64,000 bases of DNA from Sarcina sp. DSM 11001. GTDB taxonomy: Bacteria > Bacillota > Clostridia > Lachnospirales > Lachnospiraceae. The position numbers and the translations under genes are program-made. The stretch lies in contig NZ_FNFZ01000008.1 in NCBI RefSeq assembly GCF_900101015.1, positions 89,698 to 153,697 on the forward strand. Reading direction: 5' to 3'. Shown piece after piece: positions 27,911 to 36,278 of the stretch; within the stretch, counting starts at the first letter, position 1; each line of letters begins with the position of its first letter. The notes below the pieces were generated by a model that worked only from the letters and a program-made list of their open reading frames with translations, searched no databases and had not been told where the DNA came from.

Positions 27911-29566
27911 ATGAAATACGATTTTACTTCCATTATGGACAGAAAAGGCCGTGATGCGATCGCGGTAGATATGATCGGCCAGCCGGGCGGCTTTGCGCCG
28001 GAGGCTCCCGCCCCGGGCTTCGACGTGATCCCCATGTGGGTCGCGGACATGAACTTTCCCACAGCTCCGGGAATCATTAAAGCGATCATGGACCGCACCA
28101 CACACCCCGCTTTCGGATATTTTCAGCCCCGTGAGGAATACTATGACTCGATCATCCGCTGGCAGAGGGAGCGGCACGGCATAGGGACTGCCGGGGACGA
28201 TTCCTCCTCCGCAGGTTCCGGTCAGGCTGACTCTCAGTCTTTCTCTCAGTCTTTCTCTCAGTCTTTTTCTCAGGCTGACTCTCAGTTTTGCTCTCAGTCT
28301 TACTCTCCGGAGTCTGGTGAGAAATCATGTGTAAAAGACGAGATTGAAGTTGTTCCGATGCCTCTCACCAAAGACTGCATCGGGTATGAGAACGGTGTCC
28401 TGGGGGGCGTTGTCAGCGCCTTGAACGTCTTTTGCTCCCGCGGGGACAGCGTCCTCGTTCACAGCCCGACCTATATCGGTTTTACAAATACACTGAAAAA
28501 CAACGGCTATCACATCGTCCACAGCCCGCTGATCTATGAGCCCTGCACCGCTGAAGCTGAAAAGGAAGATCCTTCATGCTGTCAGACAGAAAACAGTCTG
28601 AAAAGCGGTGCAGAAAGCAGTCTGAAAAACGGCGCAATAAACAGTCTGAAAAATGGTGCAATAAACAATCCGAAAAATGGTGCAATAAACAGTCTGAAAA
28701 GCGGTGCAATAAACAATCTGAAAAACGGTGCGGAAAACAGTGCGGAAGAAAACGGTCATGAGAAAGCGAACGGTCAGTCCGCATCCAAAGAGCAGGTCGG
28801 AGAACGGTATCACTGGCGCATGGACTATGAGGACATGGAAAACAAGATCCGCCGCCACCACATTCATGCCGCCATCTTCTGCTCCCCCCACAATCCCTGC
28901 GGACGGGTCTGGAACCGGGAAGAGCTTGAAAAAGCTTTCGCTATTTTTGAAAAATACGATGTAAAGGTCATCAGCGATGAAATCTGGTCGGACATCATTC
29001 TCAACGGTCACAGACATATCCCTGTCCAGAGTGTCAGCCAGTACGCCAGAGAAAACACCGTCGCACTCTACGCCCCGTCCAAGACCTTCAACCTAGCCGG
29101 CCTCGTCGGAAGCTACCACATCATTTACAACCGGACCCTGCGGGAACGGATCCGCAAGGAGGCCTCCCTCTGCCATTACAATGAGATGAACGTACTCTCC
29201 ATGTACGCCCTGCTTGGAGCCTACACGACAGAAGGAATGGAGTGGGTCGATGAACTCCGCACGGTCCTGACCGGCAACGTGCACTATGCGACAGAATATA
29301 TCCGCACGCACTTTAAGGGAGTCACTTTGGCTGAGCCGGAGGGCACCTACATGCTCTTTGCGGACTGCACACAATGGTGCCGGGACCACGGCAAAACCCT
29401 TCAGGAGCTCGAGCATCTGTGCTGGCAGGCGGGCGTCGCCCTGCAGGACGGTAAGATGTTCCACGGCCCCTGCCACCTGCGCATCAACCTGGCACTGCCC
29501 CTCTCCCGCATCCAGGAGGCCATGGACCGGCTTGACCGGTACGTTTTCAACGCTCCGCAAAAATAG
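27911..29566 (+). CDS. MalY/PatB-type PLP-dependent aminotransferase/C-S lyase with two repeat insertions
   Basis: The conserved blocks match MalY/PatB proteins: VIPMWVADMNFPT, HPAFGYF, FCSPHNPCGRVW, SDEIWSDI, and APSKTFNLAGL with the PLP lysine. These enzymes cleave cystathionine or cysteine to give homocysteine or sulfide. The family has about 390-400 residues; this product has 551. The excess lies in two insertions. A Ser/Gln-rich block of SFSQ units is at about 106-133. A longer block of NSLKNGAI octapeptides is at about 217-293, encoded by a 24-bp tandem repeat. Both lie between conserved blocks and keep the frame. Whether activity survives is unknown. Confidence 0.88.
   Translation: MKYDFTSIMDRKGRDAIAVDMIGQPGGFAPEAPAPGFDVIPMWVADMNFPTAPGIIKAIMDRTTHPAFGYFQPREEYYDSIIRWQRERHGIGTAGDDSSSAGSGQADSQSFSQSFSQSFSQADSQFCSQSYSPESGEKSCVKDEIEVVPMPLTKDCIGYENGVLGGVVSALNVFCSRGDSVLVHSPTYIGFTNTLKNNGYHIVHSPLIYEPCTAEAEKEDPSCCQTENSLKSGAESSLKNGAINSLKNGAINNPKNGAINSLKSGAINNLKNGAENSAEENGHEKANGQSASKEQVGERYHWRMDYEDMENKIRRHHIHAAIFCSPHNPCGRVWNREELEKAFAIFEKYDVKVISDEIWSDIILNGHRHIPVQSVSQYARENTVALYAPSKTFNLAGLVGSYHIIYNRTLRERIRKEASLCHYNEMNVLSMYALLGAYTTEGMEWVDELRTVLTGNVHYATEYIRTHFKGVTLAEPEGTYMLFADCTQWCRDHGKTLQELEHLCWQAGVALQDGKMFHGPCHLRINLALPLSRIQEAMDRLDRYVFNAPQK
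28226..28310 (+). repeat. SFSQ-coding short tandem repeat
   Basis: A 12-nt unit (TCTTTCTCTCAG and variants) is repeated inside the MalY/PatB-like gene and encodes Ser-Phe-Ser-Gln. Confidence 0.75.
28592..28735 (+). repeat. 24-bp tandem repeat coding NSLKNGAI
   Basis: Six in-frame units of 24 bp begin at a codon boundary (AACAGTCTGAAAAACGG...). They encode Asn-Ser-Leu-Lys-(Ser/Asn)-Gly-Ala-(Glu/Ile)-type octapeptides. A partial seventh unit follows. Confidence 0.9.
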
Positions 29567-29577
29567 CAGCAAAAAAA

Positions 29578-29598
29578 GTCTGCCCTGACAGGGCAGAC
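29578..29598 (-). terminator. Terminator of the histidine phosphatase gene
   Basis: GTCTGCCC/GGGCAGAC with a 5-nt loop is followed on the minus strand by TTTTTTT. It lies between the convergent MalY/PatB-like and phosphatase genes. Confidence 0.85.
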
Positions 29599-29673
29599 AG
29601 AGACAGGCTTCCCGAAAACCAGTAAGCCAATCAGAGAGAGGGGACGGTTCTGTGTCTCCCGCAGTTTCCTGTA

Positions 29674-30246
29674 TTAAAAAGCCTTCACAAACGTGTGCCG
29701 ACCGTTCCTGCATTCATAGACGCGGATCTCGCAGTTACCCGGCCTGGGCCGCCAGCGGATCCCGTTTTTGCGATCTTCGAGATAGCCGCGGAGCGAGCGG
29801 ATGATGCCGCCGTGACAGGCGACCAGAACATTTTCGTACTCCTTCTCCTCCAGCTCCCTGAGAAAGGAACTGCTTCGCTCCACCATAGAGGCAACCGTCT
29901 CAACGGTAGCCGGAGCGGGAAAAACTTCCGGCAGCGTCCAGTAAAGAGTCATGAAGGGGCCCATCCTGTAAAACGGCCGCTGCTCATACCTGCCGAAATC
30001 CGTCTCAATCAGCCTTTTGTCAATAAGGACTTCCTCAGGGCTCACTCCGCCAATGATGGCACCGGTCATGATGGCCCGCTGCAGCGGGCTCGCATAGACG
30101 GCATCAAAATGCACGTCCCCGATCCTCTCCCGGGCCGCTTTTGCCTGGGCGATGCCGGTTTCATTGAGGGGCTCATCTGTCAGTCCCTGCATCAGCCGCT
30201 TTTTATTCAGATTTGTCTGCCCGTGTCTGGTCAGCCAGATTTTCAT
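29674..30246 (-). CDS. Histidine phosphatase (phosphoglycerate mutase-like) family protein
   Basis: The 190-residue protein has the catalytic TRHGQTN motif with His8, and the second catalytic His in ACHGGIIRS near residue 144. RASPLQRAI-like sequence (ASPLQRAIMTG) near residue 54 supplies the phosphate-binding Arg. Members hydrolyse phosphate monoesters or act as mutases; the substrate here cannot be told. Length is typical of the single-domain clostridial type. It is convergent with the upstream plus-strand lyase gene and closed by its own terminator. Confidence 0.93.
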   Translation of the reverse strand: MKIWLTRHGQTNLNKKRLMQGLTDEPLNETGIAQAKAARERIGDVHFDAVYASPLQRAIMTGAIIGGVSPEEVLIDKRLIETDFGRYEQRPFYRMGPFMTLYWTLPEVFPAPATVETVASMVERSSSFLRELEEKEYENVLVACHGGIIRSLRGYLEDRKNGIRWRPRPGNCEIRVYECRNGRHTFVKAF

Positions 30247-30382
30247 GATTATCTTGTCTCCATTCCGCGTCGGGGCGATTCATTTTCTTCTCTTTTTACA
30301 GTAAAAGATACAGTATAGGCCATACACTACATGATGCCATAATTGCGGGCAAGCAGCAAAAGTACTGTTCCTCCTGCATCTC

Positions 30383-30454
30383 CTTCTACAGTTTCTTCTA
30401 CAGTTTCTTCTACAGTTTCTTCTACAGTTCCTTCTACAGTTCCTTCTACAGCTC
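30383..30454. repeat. 12-bp tandem repeat across the hxlR-type gene stop
   Basis: Six units of CTTCTACAGTTT (variants TTC, CTC) run from the spacer into the last codons of the HxlR-family gene. The gene's TAG stop (30446-30448) is part of the repeat unit. Confidence 0.9.
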
Positions 30455-30805
30455 CTCCTGCTCCATCTGCCACCTGGCAAGATCCGCAAGGATCGGCTGC
30501 AGAGCAAGGGCTTTTCCCGTGAGGGAGTATTCCACCCGGATCGGGATCTCCAGGTATTCATGCCTGATGATCAGCCCGTCCGTTTCCAGTTCTTTCAGAG
30601 ATTTGGCCAGCATAGTGTTGGAAATGCCGGGAACTTTTTTCAGGATATCATTGTATCGATGGGACGGGGAATCCGTCTTGTCGGGACAGGTTTCTCCCGA
30701 GGCAAGCGCGCAGAGAACAGGGATCTTCCATTTTCCTCCGATGGACCGCATCGCCCTCTGGAGAGGGCAGATATCTGTGCATGGGCACTGGTATTGTTCA
30801 GACAT
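30446..30805 (-). CDS. HxlR-family winged-helix regulator
   Basis: The 119-residue protein shows the HxlR pattern: an N-terminal Cys (CPLQRAMRSIGGKWKIPVL), then a winged helix with FNDIL-like (YNDILKKVPGISNTMLAKSLKELE) and VEYSLT segments in separate blocks. Such regulators often sense electrophiles or redox state through the N-terminal Cys and repress a divergent oxidoreductase. That is the layout here: a flavodoxin-like gene is divergent, sharing a 211-bp spacer with a perfect promoter. The last codons and the stop are made of a 12-bp tandem repeat. Confidence 0.9.
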   Translation of the reverse strand: MSEQYQCPCTDICPLQRAMRSIGGKWKIPVLCALASGETCPDKTDSPSHRYNDILKKVPGISNTMLAKSLKELETDGLIIRHEYLEIPIRVEYSLTGKALALQPILADLARWQMEQEEL

Positions 30806-30864
30806 GGGAAAGCCTCCTTACAGGCATGGGGATTTTCCTTACATACTCCTCTTTTTCTTCGTAA

Positions 30865-30903
30865 TTGACAGAAAAAAAGAAGCTTCCTATAATTGAATTG
30901 TAG
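30865..30903 (+). promoter_or_regulatory. Consensus promoter and candidate HxlR operator for the flavodoxin-like gene
   Basis: TTGACA (30865-30870) and TATAAT (30888-30893) are separated by 17 bp, a perfect sigma-A promoter. A 17-bp near-palindrome (CTATAATTGAATTGTAG, 30887-30903) covers the -10 box and could be the HxlR operator. Confidence 0.75.
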
Positions 30904-31016
30904 CAAATAAGCAATCAGGAGTAAATAAGAAAACTGTATCTATAGCAGGTTCTATACAGGCAGGAATATCTTGTTTTCCGCCTGTATGCCTACCTCAGAA
31001 TGAGAAAGGAGAACTC

Positions 31017-31532
31017 ATGAAAATTCTTGTTTTAAACGGCAGCCCCCACAAGGATGGAAACACAACCGCTCTGGTCAGCGCATTCCAGAAGGGCGCACAG
31101 GCAGCCGGCCATGAAGTGGTCGTATGTCCCGTCGGCACCATGAATATCAAGGGATGTCTTGGCTGTGAGTACTGCCATACAAAGGGCGAAGGCACCTGCA
31201 TCCAGAAGGACGACATGCAGAAGGTATATCCGGAACTGAATTCCGCCGACATGGTGGTCTTTGCCTCCTCCGTCCACTATTTCGGATTCACCGGCCAGAT
31301 GGAGTGCACACTGTCCCGCTTCTATGCCGGAATGAAGCCTGCCAAGGCGGCCAAATACGGGCTGATCCTCAGCTCCGGTTCTCCGAATGTCTACGCAGCC
31401 ATCGAGACACAGTATAAGAGTGTCATCAGCCTTTGCGGCGGCGAAGATGCAGGTATCATCACATGTGCCGGCGCTGAGAACAAGACCGAAGCAGCCCTCG
31501 CTAAAGCAGAAGAATTCGGCAAGTCCCTGTAA
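31017..31532 (+). CDS. Flavodoxin-family NAD(P)H-dependent oxidoreductase
   Basis: The 171-residue flavoprotein has an FMN phosphate-binding loop at its N-terminus (LNGSPHKDGNTTALV). GCLGCEYCHTKGEGTC near residues 46-61 resembles the Cys cluster of iron-sulfur flavoproteins. It probably reduces quinones, FMN-type or electrophilic substrates in the cytoplasm. An AAAGGAGAA site precedes the ATG. It is divergent from the HxlR regulator under a consensus promoter, so induction by redox or electrophile stress is a reasonable inference. Confidence 0.88.
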   Translation: MKILVLNGSPHKDGNTTALVSAFQKGAQAAGHEVVVCPVGTMNIKGCLGCEYCHTKGEGTCIQKDDMQKVYPELNSADMVVFASSVHYFGFTGQMECTLSRFYAGMKPAKAAKYGLILSSGSPNVYAAIETQYKSVISLCGGEDAGIITCAGAENKTEAALAKAEEFGKSL

Positions 31533-31708
31533 TTGTTCAAGACTCGCTTAGTTCTGACAAATCTCCGGGTATGAAGGATTCTGGATTTTAGCAGTTCACT
31601 GGGAATGATGAGATCCATCCTCCTCAGATTTTCGGGATTAAAGAATTCCGGTTTTCTTCAGATTACCGCGGTCAACAGAAGATATTGTTAATAGTTTTTA
31701 TCGAAAGG

Positions 31709-31737
31709 AAAAAGCAGGCGTGCCATGCCTGCTTTTT
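31709..31737. terminator. Bidirectional terminator between the flavodoxin-like gene and thpR
   Basis: AAAAAGCAGGC/GCCTGCTTTTT has T-runs on both strands and lies between convergent genes. The remaining ~170 bp upstream (31533-31708) show nothing else. Confidence 0.85.
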
Positions 31738-31805
31738 CTTTTATTAGTTACTTTTTTGAAATCGCTGTATCTGGATTCACTGTAATTGAAATCACAGTCT
31801 TTTAA

Positions 31806-31865
31806 ATTACAGCCTTCGCAATTACTGCCTTCACAATTACTGCCTTCACAATTACTGCCTTTGTA
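31806..31865. repeat. 15-bp tandem repeat directly after the thpR stop
   Basis: Four units of ATTACTGCCTTCACA end 1 bp before the thpR stop codon. Confidence 0.85.
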
Positions 31866-31866
31866 A

Positions 31867-32358
31867 TCAAAACGAATCCACTTCCGAATAGACCGGCCTG
31901 CCGTCTTTGAATGTGGTTTTCATGAGTGATATCTTTTTCACCATCATCTGCCCCTTCGGCGCGGTGACCTGCTTCCAGCTGCCGGAAGCTTTGCGGATCA
32001 GAGTAATATGCGGTGTGAATTCCTTCCGGTCATACTCGATGCCGGCCGCGTCCAGAGCCTCACGCACGGATTTCGCCGCTGCCGACAGTCCCTGGTTGCC
32101 TTTCATGCCGACCCAGATCAGACTTCCAAAGGTTCCCAGTTCGGAAAGAGACAGTTTAAACGGCTTAAAGGACACTTTTTTCAATGCGTCTTTTACAGCC
32201 CCCGGGTCCTTTGTTTCTCCTATAAAGGCCAGAGTCAGATGCAGATTCTGCATCGGTACGTAGTTCCCCTTTACCCCCTTCTGCTTCAGGTCATGAAGCG
32301 TTCCAGTGATGTTTTTCTTTATTTCATCTGACAGTTGAATAGCTACAAATAAACGCAT
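31867..32358 (-). CDS. thpR: RNA 2',3'-cyclic phosphodiesterase (ThpR/LigT)
   Basis: The 163-residue 2H phosphoesterase carries the two catalytic HxTx motifs, HLTL near residue 40 and HITL near residue 117. ThpR enzymes open 2',3'-cyclic phosphates on RNA and can ligate tRNA halves in vitro. Length is slightly short but complete. The start MRLFVAIQL matches the family N-terminus. A 15-bp tandem repeat begins just after the stop. Confidence 0.92.
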   Translation of the reverse strand: MRLFVAIQLSDEIKKNITGTLHDLKQKGVKGNYVPMQNLHLTLAFIGETKDPGAVKDALKKVSFKPFKLSLSELGTFGSLIWVGMKGNQGLSAAAKSVREALDAAGIEYDRKEFTPHITLIRKASGSWKQVTAPKGQMMVKKISLMKTTFKDGRPVYSEVDSF

Positions 32359-32408
32359 ATCAATTCATACCTCCTCTGCCCTGAATTCATTGTTTTCACC
32401 TAAAGCTG

Positions 32409-33023
32409 TCAGGGATGTTCCCCAATCATTTTTTCCATCCAGATCATGTTATACCAGCGATTAAATTTATAGCCGCATTTGTGGAACTCTCCAACCTTCC
32501 GGTACCCCATATGCCTGTGGAACCGCTCACTGTTTTTTGTCAGATATTCATCTTCCCTCAGGGGGTCTCCTATGCAGGCGTAGAGATTCAAAATTCCACG
32601 ATCCTTTAACTCCTTTTCCAGAGCTTCATACAGCATGCGCCCATATCCCCTGCCTTCTGCTCCATGTTCCAGGTAGATCGTCATCTCACAGGAATAGTCA
32701 TACGCCTCCCGGTCTTTAAACACACCCGCGTATGCGTACCCCCTGACTACACTGTTCTCTTCCAGAACCAGATAGGGGTATTTCGCGAGCGTTTTCTCTA
32801 TACGGGAGCGGAATTCAGCCAACGAGGGAACCGCGCACTCAAAGGAAACAGCAGTATTCGTCACATAATAAGCATAAATATCCAGCAGACGTCCCGCATC
32901 ATTTACTTCTGCAGGACGGATCCTGACCGGTGCGTTGTTTGCTTTTGCACTACGAGTCCTGACTGGCCCGTCATTTATTTCTTCAGGACGGATCCTTTCC
33001 GTTTTCGCTGTAGAGGCGTTCAT
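32409..33023 (-). CDS. GNAT-family N-acetyltransferase (phosphinothricin-acetyltransferase-like)
   Basis: The 204-residue product has the PAT/MnaT pattern: RIRPAEVNDAGRLLDIYAYY, VSFECAVPSLAEF, and the acetyl-CoA motif GAEGRGYGRMLYEALE, followed by NLYACIGDP. Such enzymes acetylate small amines such as methionine derivatives or phosphinothricin. The start at 33023 is chosen because AGGAGGTGA lies 7 nt upstream. The first 45 residues contain a partial internal repeat (VRTRSAKANNAPVRIRPAE), which is unusual. It is a single gene. Confidence 0.87.
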   Translation of the reverse strand: MNASTAKTERIRPEEINDGPVRTRSAKANNAPVRIRPAEVNDAGRLLDIYAYYVTNTAVSFECAVPSLAEFRSRIEKTLAKYPYLVLEENSVVRGYAYAGVFKDREAYDYSCEMTIYLEHGAEGRGYGRMLYEALEKELKDRGILNLYACIGDPLREDEYLTKNSERFHRHMGYRKVGEFHKCGYKFNRWYNMIWMEKMIGEHP

Positions 33024-33310
33024 GAAACGCTCACCTCCTGAGACATAGTCGTAAAACTCGGGTTTTTCGCAAAAAGCGCGAAAAACGCCTCGAATTTCGT
33101 ACCGGTCTGTACTGTAACACATAATCTAAAATCCGGGGTATTTTATGCACAGCCTTTGCTTTATTGTTCTTTCAGGAGTACAATAATAAATGTACAAATG
33201 CAATACAAAACACCGCAACGGACGAAATAACGAAAATAACTAGATACACCTGTTTGATTATAACGTATTTCTCAGGTATTTTTAACGCATTTTGGAAAGG
33301 AGACAGAATC

Positions 33311-34195
33311 ATGGCAGTCCCGAAACTTGATGAACTTCTCGTTGGAAAGAAAATGGAGCCCCGCTATATGGAATATAACTGGCGGGACATCGCTCTCTAT
33401 GCTCTGGCAGTCGGAGCAAAGAAAAAAGACCTGATGTACACCTATGAGAAATACCTCAAGGCAATCCCGACTTATGGAACCATCCCTTACTGGGGAACCG
33501 TAAATGTCAAGCCTTATCAGTGGATGCCGCTGCCCGCTTCCATGCTGGCGGATGAGATCATCAAGCCCACGATCGCGTTTCTGAACATGGACCATGAGAT
33601 CATCTGGCATAAACCGATCGATCCCATTAAGGGCACCTTCCAGTGGCAGGATGAGATCACTGATGTCTACGACAGGGGCGAAGGCAAAGGCGCCGTCGTC
33701 AAGACCAAGGTCCTGGTCCGCGACGAGGCCGGTCAGGCTGTCTGCACCAACTACTCCACGACCTTCTTCCATGAGGCCGGCGGCTTCGGCGGCAAGCCCA
33801 TGCCCAAGAGCGATATCGTCATCCCGGACCGCGAGCCGGACTACACCGAGGACGATTACATCAGTGAGACCCAGAACCTGCTGTACCGCCTGACCGGTGA
33901 CACCAACCTGATCCATGTGGATCCGGACTACGCGAAAAACATGAAGTTCGACGAGCCCATCATCCAGGGCCTGTGCTCCTTTGGGTTCTCCTGCCGCATG
34001 CTGGTCGGATATCTGATCCCCGGCGAGCCCGAGAGAGCAGCCCGCATGGCCGCCCAGATGAGCAGTCCGCTCCTGCCCGGCACTCCCGTCCAGCTCCAGG
34101 TCTGGAAGATCGACGACCACAAGGCCTACTTCCGCTTCATGAACCAGACCACGGGCAAGCCCGTCCTCAACCGTGGCGTATTTGAGTGGAAATAA
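33311..34195 (+). CDS. MaoC-like (R)-hydratase/dehydratase, double hot-dog
   Basis: The 294-residue protein resembles two-domain type 2 enoyl-CoA hydratases. The C-terminal half contains YRLTGDTNLIHVDPDYAK near residue 198, the hydratase-2 motif with the catalytic Asp/His pair, followed by GFDEPIIQGLCSFG-like sequence (FDEPIIQGLCSFGF). It would hydrate trans-2-enoyl-CoA in fatty-acid metabolism. The ATG at 33311 is chosen because GGAAAGGAGA lies just upstream; the frame is open further but without homology. It is a single gene followed by repeats and a terminator. Confidence 0.88.
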   Translation: MAVPKLDELLVGKKMEPRYMEYNWRDIALYALAVGAKKKDLMYTYEKYLKAIPTYGTIPYWGTVNVKPYQWMPLPASMLADEIIKPTIAFLNMDHEIIWHKPIDPIKGTFQWQDEITDVYDRGEGKGAVVKTKVLVRDEAGQAVCTNYSTTFFHEAGGFGGKPMPKSDIVIPDREPDYTEDDYISETQNLLYRLTGDTNLIHVDPDYAKNMKFDEPIIQGLCSFGFSCRMLVGYLIPGEPERAARMAAQMSSPLLPGTPVQLQVWKIDDHKAYFRFMNQTTGKPVLNRGVFEWK

Positions 34196-34280
34196 AATAC
34201 GGGGCCGGGAATCTTTCGTCTCTACAGTTATGGATACAGTATAAATGGTTATCCTGATTTCATTTCCATAACGCCAGTCT

Positions 34281-34380
34281 CAACTGTAAATTCAATTTGT
34301 AATTTCAACTTATAAACTCAACTAATAAACTCAACTTGTTAACTCTACTTGTTAACACTACTTGTAACTCAACTTGTAAA
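34281..34380. repeat. Degenerate AACTCAACTTGTAA repeat
   Basis: About eight imperfect 12-14 nt units separate the hydratase gene from its terminator. Confidence 0.6.
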
Positions 34381-34382
34381 AA

Positions 34383-34420
34383 AGCAGACTGCCCCGACTG
34401 AATGTACAGGGCAGTCTGCT
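34383..34420. terminator. Bidirectional terminator
   Basis: A 12-bp perfect stem (AGCAGACTGCCC/GGGCAGTCTGCT) with T-runs on both sides lies between the convergent hydratase and DUF805 genes. Confidence 0.88.
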
Positions 34421-34490
34421 TTTCTGTTTATAATCAAAACCAGGCTTATATCAATACAATATAATCAGTGTGCATTATGATCAGTGATCA

Positions 34491-35264
34491 TTATTGTACC
34501 GTCGGGTATTTGGGGCTCATTCCATACTCGTTCTCACCGGGTTCGCTGTCTTTGCATTCCCAGATCAGAATGATGATCCAGCCGATCACGGGGATAAGGG
34601 CAAGGAAAAACCAGGTTCCTTTTTTACCTATGTCGTGCATACGGCGCCAGAATACCGAAATCTGGGGAATAAGAACCGCAAAATTAAAGATAGTCTGCAG
34701 AATGTTAGTTCCTCCGTCATCCGGAACCCCTAAGATGGCATTCCCGATCGCAGAGAGCAGTGCCTGGCAGATCACAATAAACAGCGCAAAATACCAGTAC
34801 TCGCTTCTGCGGGCGCGTCCACTGAAGGTCGCGTATTTTTTAAAGCAGGTCGTTACTGCTTCAATAAAGGAAGGTTTCGGAACTATAGTAAAACTGCCGG
34901 CTGTTCCTGCTGCATAGACAGCTGCATTTTCAGGAGCTGTCCCGTAAGAAGCGGTTCCGGATCCATAAGTTGTCCCGGCAGAATCTGAAGAGGTTCCGGA
35001 AAAATCAGAACCAGACCCGGCAGAAGTCCCGAAAGTATCGGAACCGGAATCAGGAGCTGACCCGAAAGAACCTGCGGCACCTGTCTCACCTGTCACGTTG
35101 TTATCAAATAAATTTGAATCGTTTATGTTCTGGGACGGAGAGTCCTGGGGTACAAGGGGTTCTGCCTGAGCGGGCGCCTGCATATGCTGTACAGGAGCGC
35201 CGCAGTTGGTGCAGAATTTCGCGCCTTCATCAATTTCTTTTCCACAATTCGCACATATTGCCAT
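34491..35264 (-). CDS. Zinc-ribbon DUF805 membrane protein
   Basis: The 257-residue protein starts with a zinc ribbon, CANCGKEIDEGAKFCTNCG (residues 4-22). A Ser/Gly/Thr-rich linker (about 40-125) and a C-terminal DUF805 domain follow. DUF805 has GRARRSEYWYFALF and FWRRMHDIGKKGTW, with three to four membrane spans. The function of DUF805 is unknown; the ribbon-linker-membrane layout is common in Firmicutes. It is a single gene downstream of a spacer with ATTCATACACATACATG-type repeats. Confidence 0.88.
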   Translation of the reverse strand: MAICANCGKEIDEGAKFCTNCGAPVQHMQAPAQAEPLVPQDSPSQNINDSNLFDNNVTGETGAAGSFGSAPDSGSDTFGTSAGSGSDFSGTSSDSAGTTYGSGTASYGTAPENAAVYAAGTAGSFTIVPKPSFIEAVTTCFKKYATFSGRARRSEYWYFALFIVICQALLSAIGNAILGVPDDGGTNILQTIFNFAVLIPQISVFWRRMHDIGKKGTWFFLALIPVIGWIIILIWECKDSEPGENEYGMSPKYPTVQ

Positions 35265-35318
35265 AATCTGCCTCCTCTATCCTTCTCAAGACAGGCTGCT
35301 ATATTCATCCTTTCTTTT

Positions 35319-35400
35319 CATACACATACATTCATACACATACATGTTCATCCATGTTCATCCATGTTCAAGCATATTCATTTATATTCATGTACATGTA
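35319..35400. repeat. Short TCCATGTTCA/CATACACATA repeats
   Basis: Imperfect 10-nt units in the spacer upstream of the DUF805 gene; no coding potential is seen. Confidence 0.55.
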
Positions 35401-35489
35401 TACGCACAGCTTGCTCCGGGATAATACTACATCACCCTCTCCCGGCAGTAGTATTTCATTCCGGAATACTGTCTCCGAAAAGAAATCTC

Positions 35490-35885
35490 TTACTTCTCTG
35501 CTTCCTGAGCCTCCTGGTCCGCTGCGGCCGCATCAGCTCCGGCTTCTTCAGCAGCTTCCTCAACTGCCTCAGCACCCTCTGCCGCTGCTCCGTTCACGTT
35601 AATGCCCATCTTTTCGAGCTGCTCAGGGGTCACTGTGATCACGTTGTCCGTAGAAAACTCAGAGGCGGCATCGACAGTCGCTCCGGTTGCTGCCACGGCA
35701 GGCTCCTCCGGCGTTACAGGGCGCACACCGATCGTTCCCATGCCGACTCCCCAGTGAAAGGACGCCCAGACTGACAGTCCGACGATCACTGCCACAAATA
35801 TACCAAAGATGATTGCCAAAAGTTTGTAATTGACCTTTATCTCACTCTTTTTCTTCCTGTTCTTGATTTTAACTGTGTTGGACAT
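35490..35885 (-). CDS. Small single-span membrane protein, unknown
   Basis: The 131-residue product has a basic N-terminus (KIKNRKKKSEIKVNYK), one membrane span near residues 22-42, and a C-terminal Ala/Glu-rich tail that is probably outside the cell. SDNVITVTPEQLEKMGINVNG-like sequence (TVTPEQLEKMGINV) precedes the tail. I recognise no family. It is a single gene; the initiation codon is preceded by an AGAGGCAGAGA-type site, which is weak. Confidence 0.6.
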   Translation of the reverse strand: MSNTVKIKNRKKKSEIKVNYKLLAIIFGIFVAVIVGLSVWASFHWGVGMGTIGVRPVTPEEPAVAATGATVDAASEFSTDNVITVTPEQLEKMGINVNGAAAEGAEAVEEAAEEAGADAAAADQEAQEAEK

Positions 35886-36194
35886 CTCTGCCTCTTCCTC
35901 CGCTGTTTTTCTGTTTTTTACTTACTTCTTTTACTTATACCTGCTCTTACTTATTCTTTCTTTAGCGCTGTAAACCGCCCTGAGCGTCACGCACGAAAGC
36001 CATTATAACATAAAACCCTTCATACAGAAAAGGTATTTTTTAATAACTACAGCCGCCATGCACTGCCCAAAGGCTGTATATGACGGCTGTAGATCACAAT
36101 CGGGTTTATTCAATTTGTGGGATCTGACTAATCCTGTCCTTCCCTTTACACTAAATAAATCGCTGCCTGCCGGTCTCTGCTCCGCAATCTCCTG
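35886..36194. other. Spacer without visible gene
   Basis: No coding region or clear regulatory site is seen. The start of a 42-bp repeat block follows at 36195. Confidence 0.5.
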
Positions 36195-36278
36195 CCTGCA
36201 GGTTCCCGCTCCGCGTTCTCTGTGCGGGGATCGCTTCCTGCAGGTTCCTGCTCCGCGTTCTATGTCCGGCGATCGCTA
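36195..36278. repeat. 42-bp tandem duplication reaching the lepB stop
   Basis: Two 42-bp units beginning CCTGCAGGTTC differ at a few positions. The end of the second covers the lepB TAG stop. Confidence 0.8.

Noticed and set aside
30280..30561. Minus-strand frame with RRNC repeats
   Set aside because: It is an out-of-frame reading of the 12-bp repeat over the HxlR gene end.
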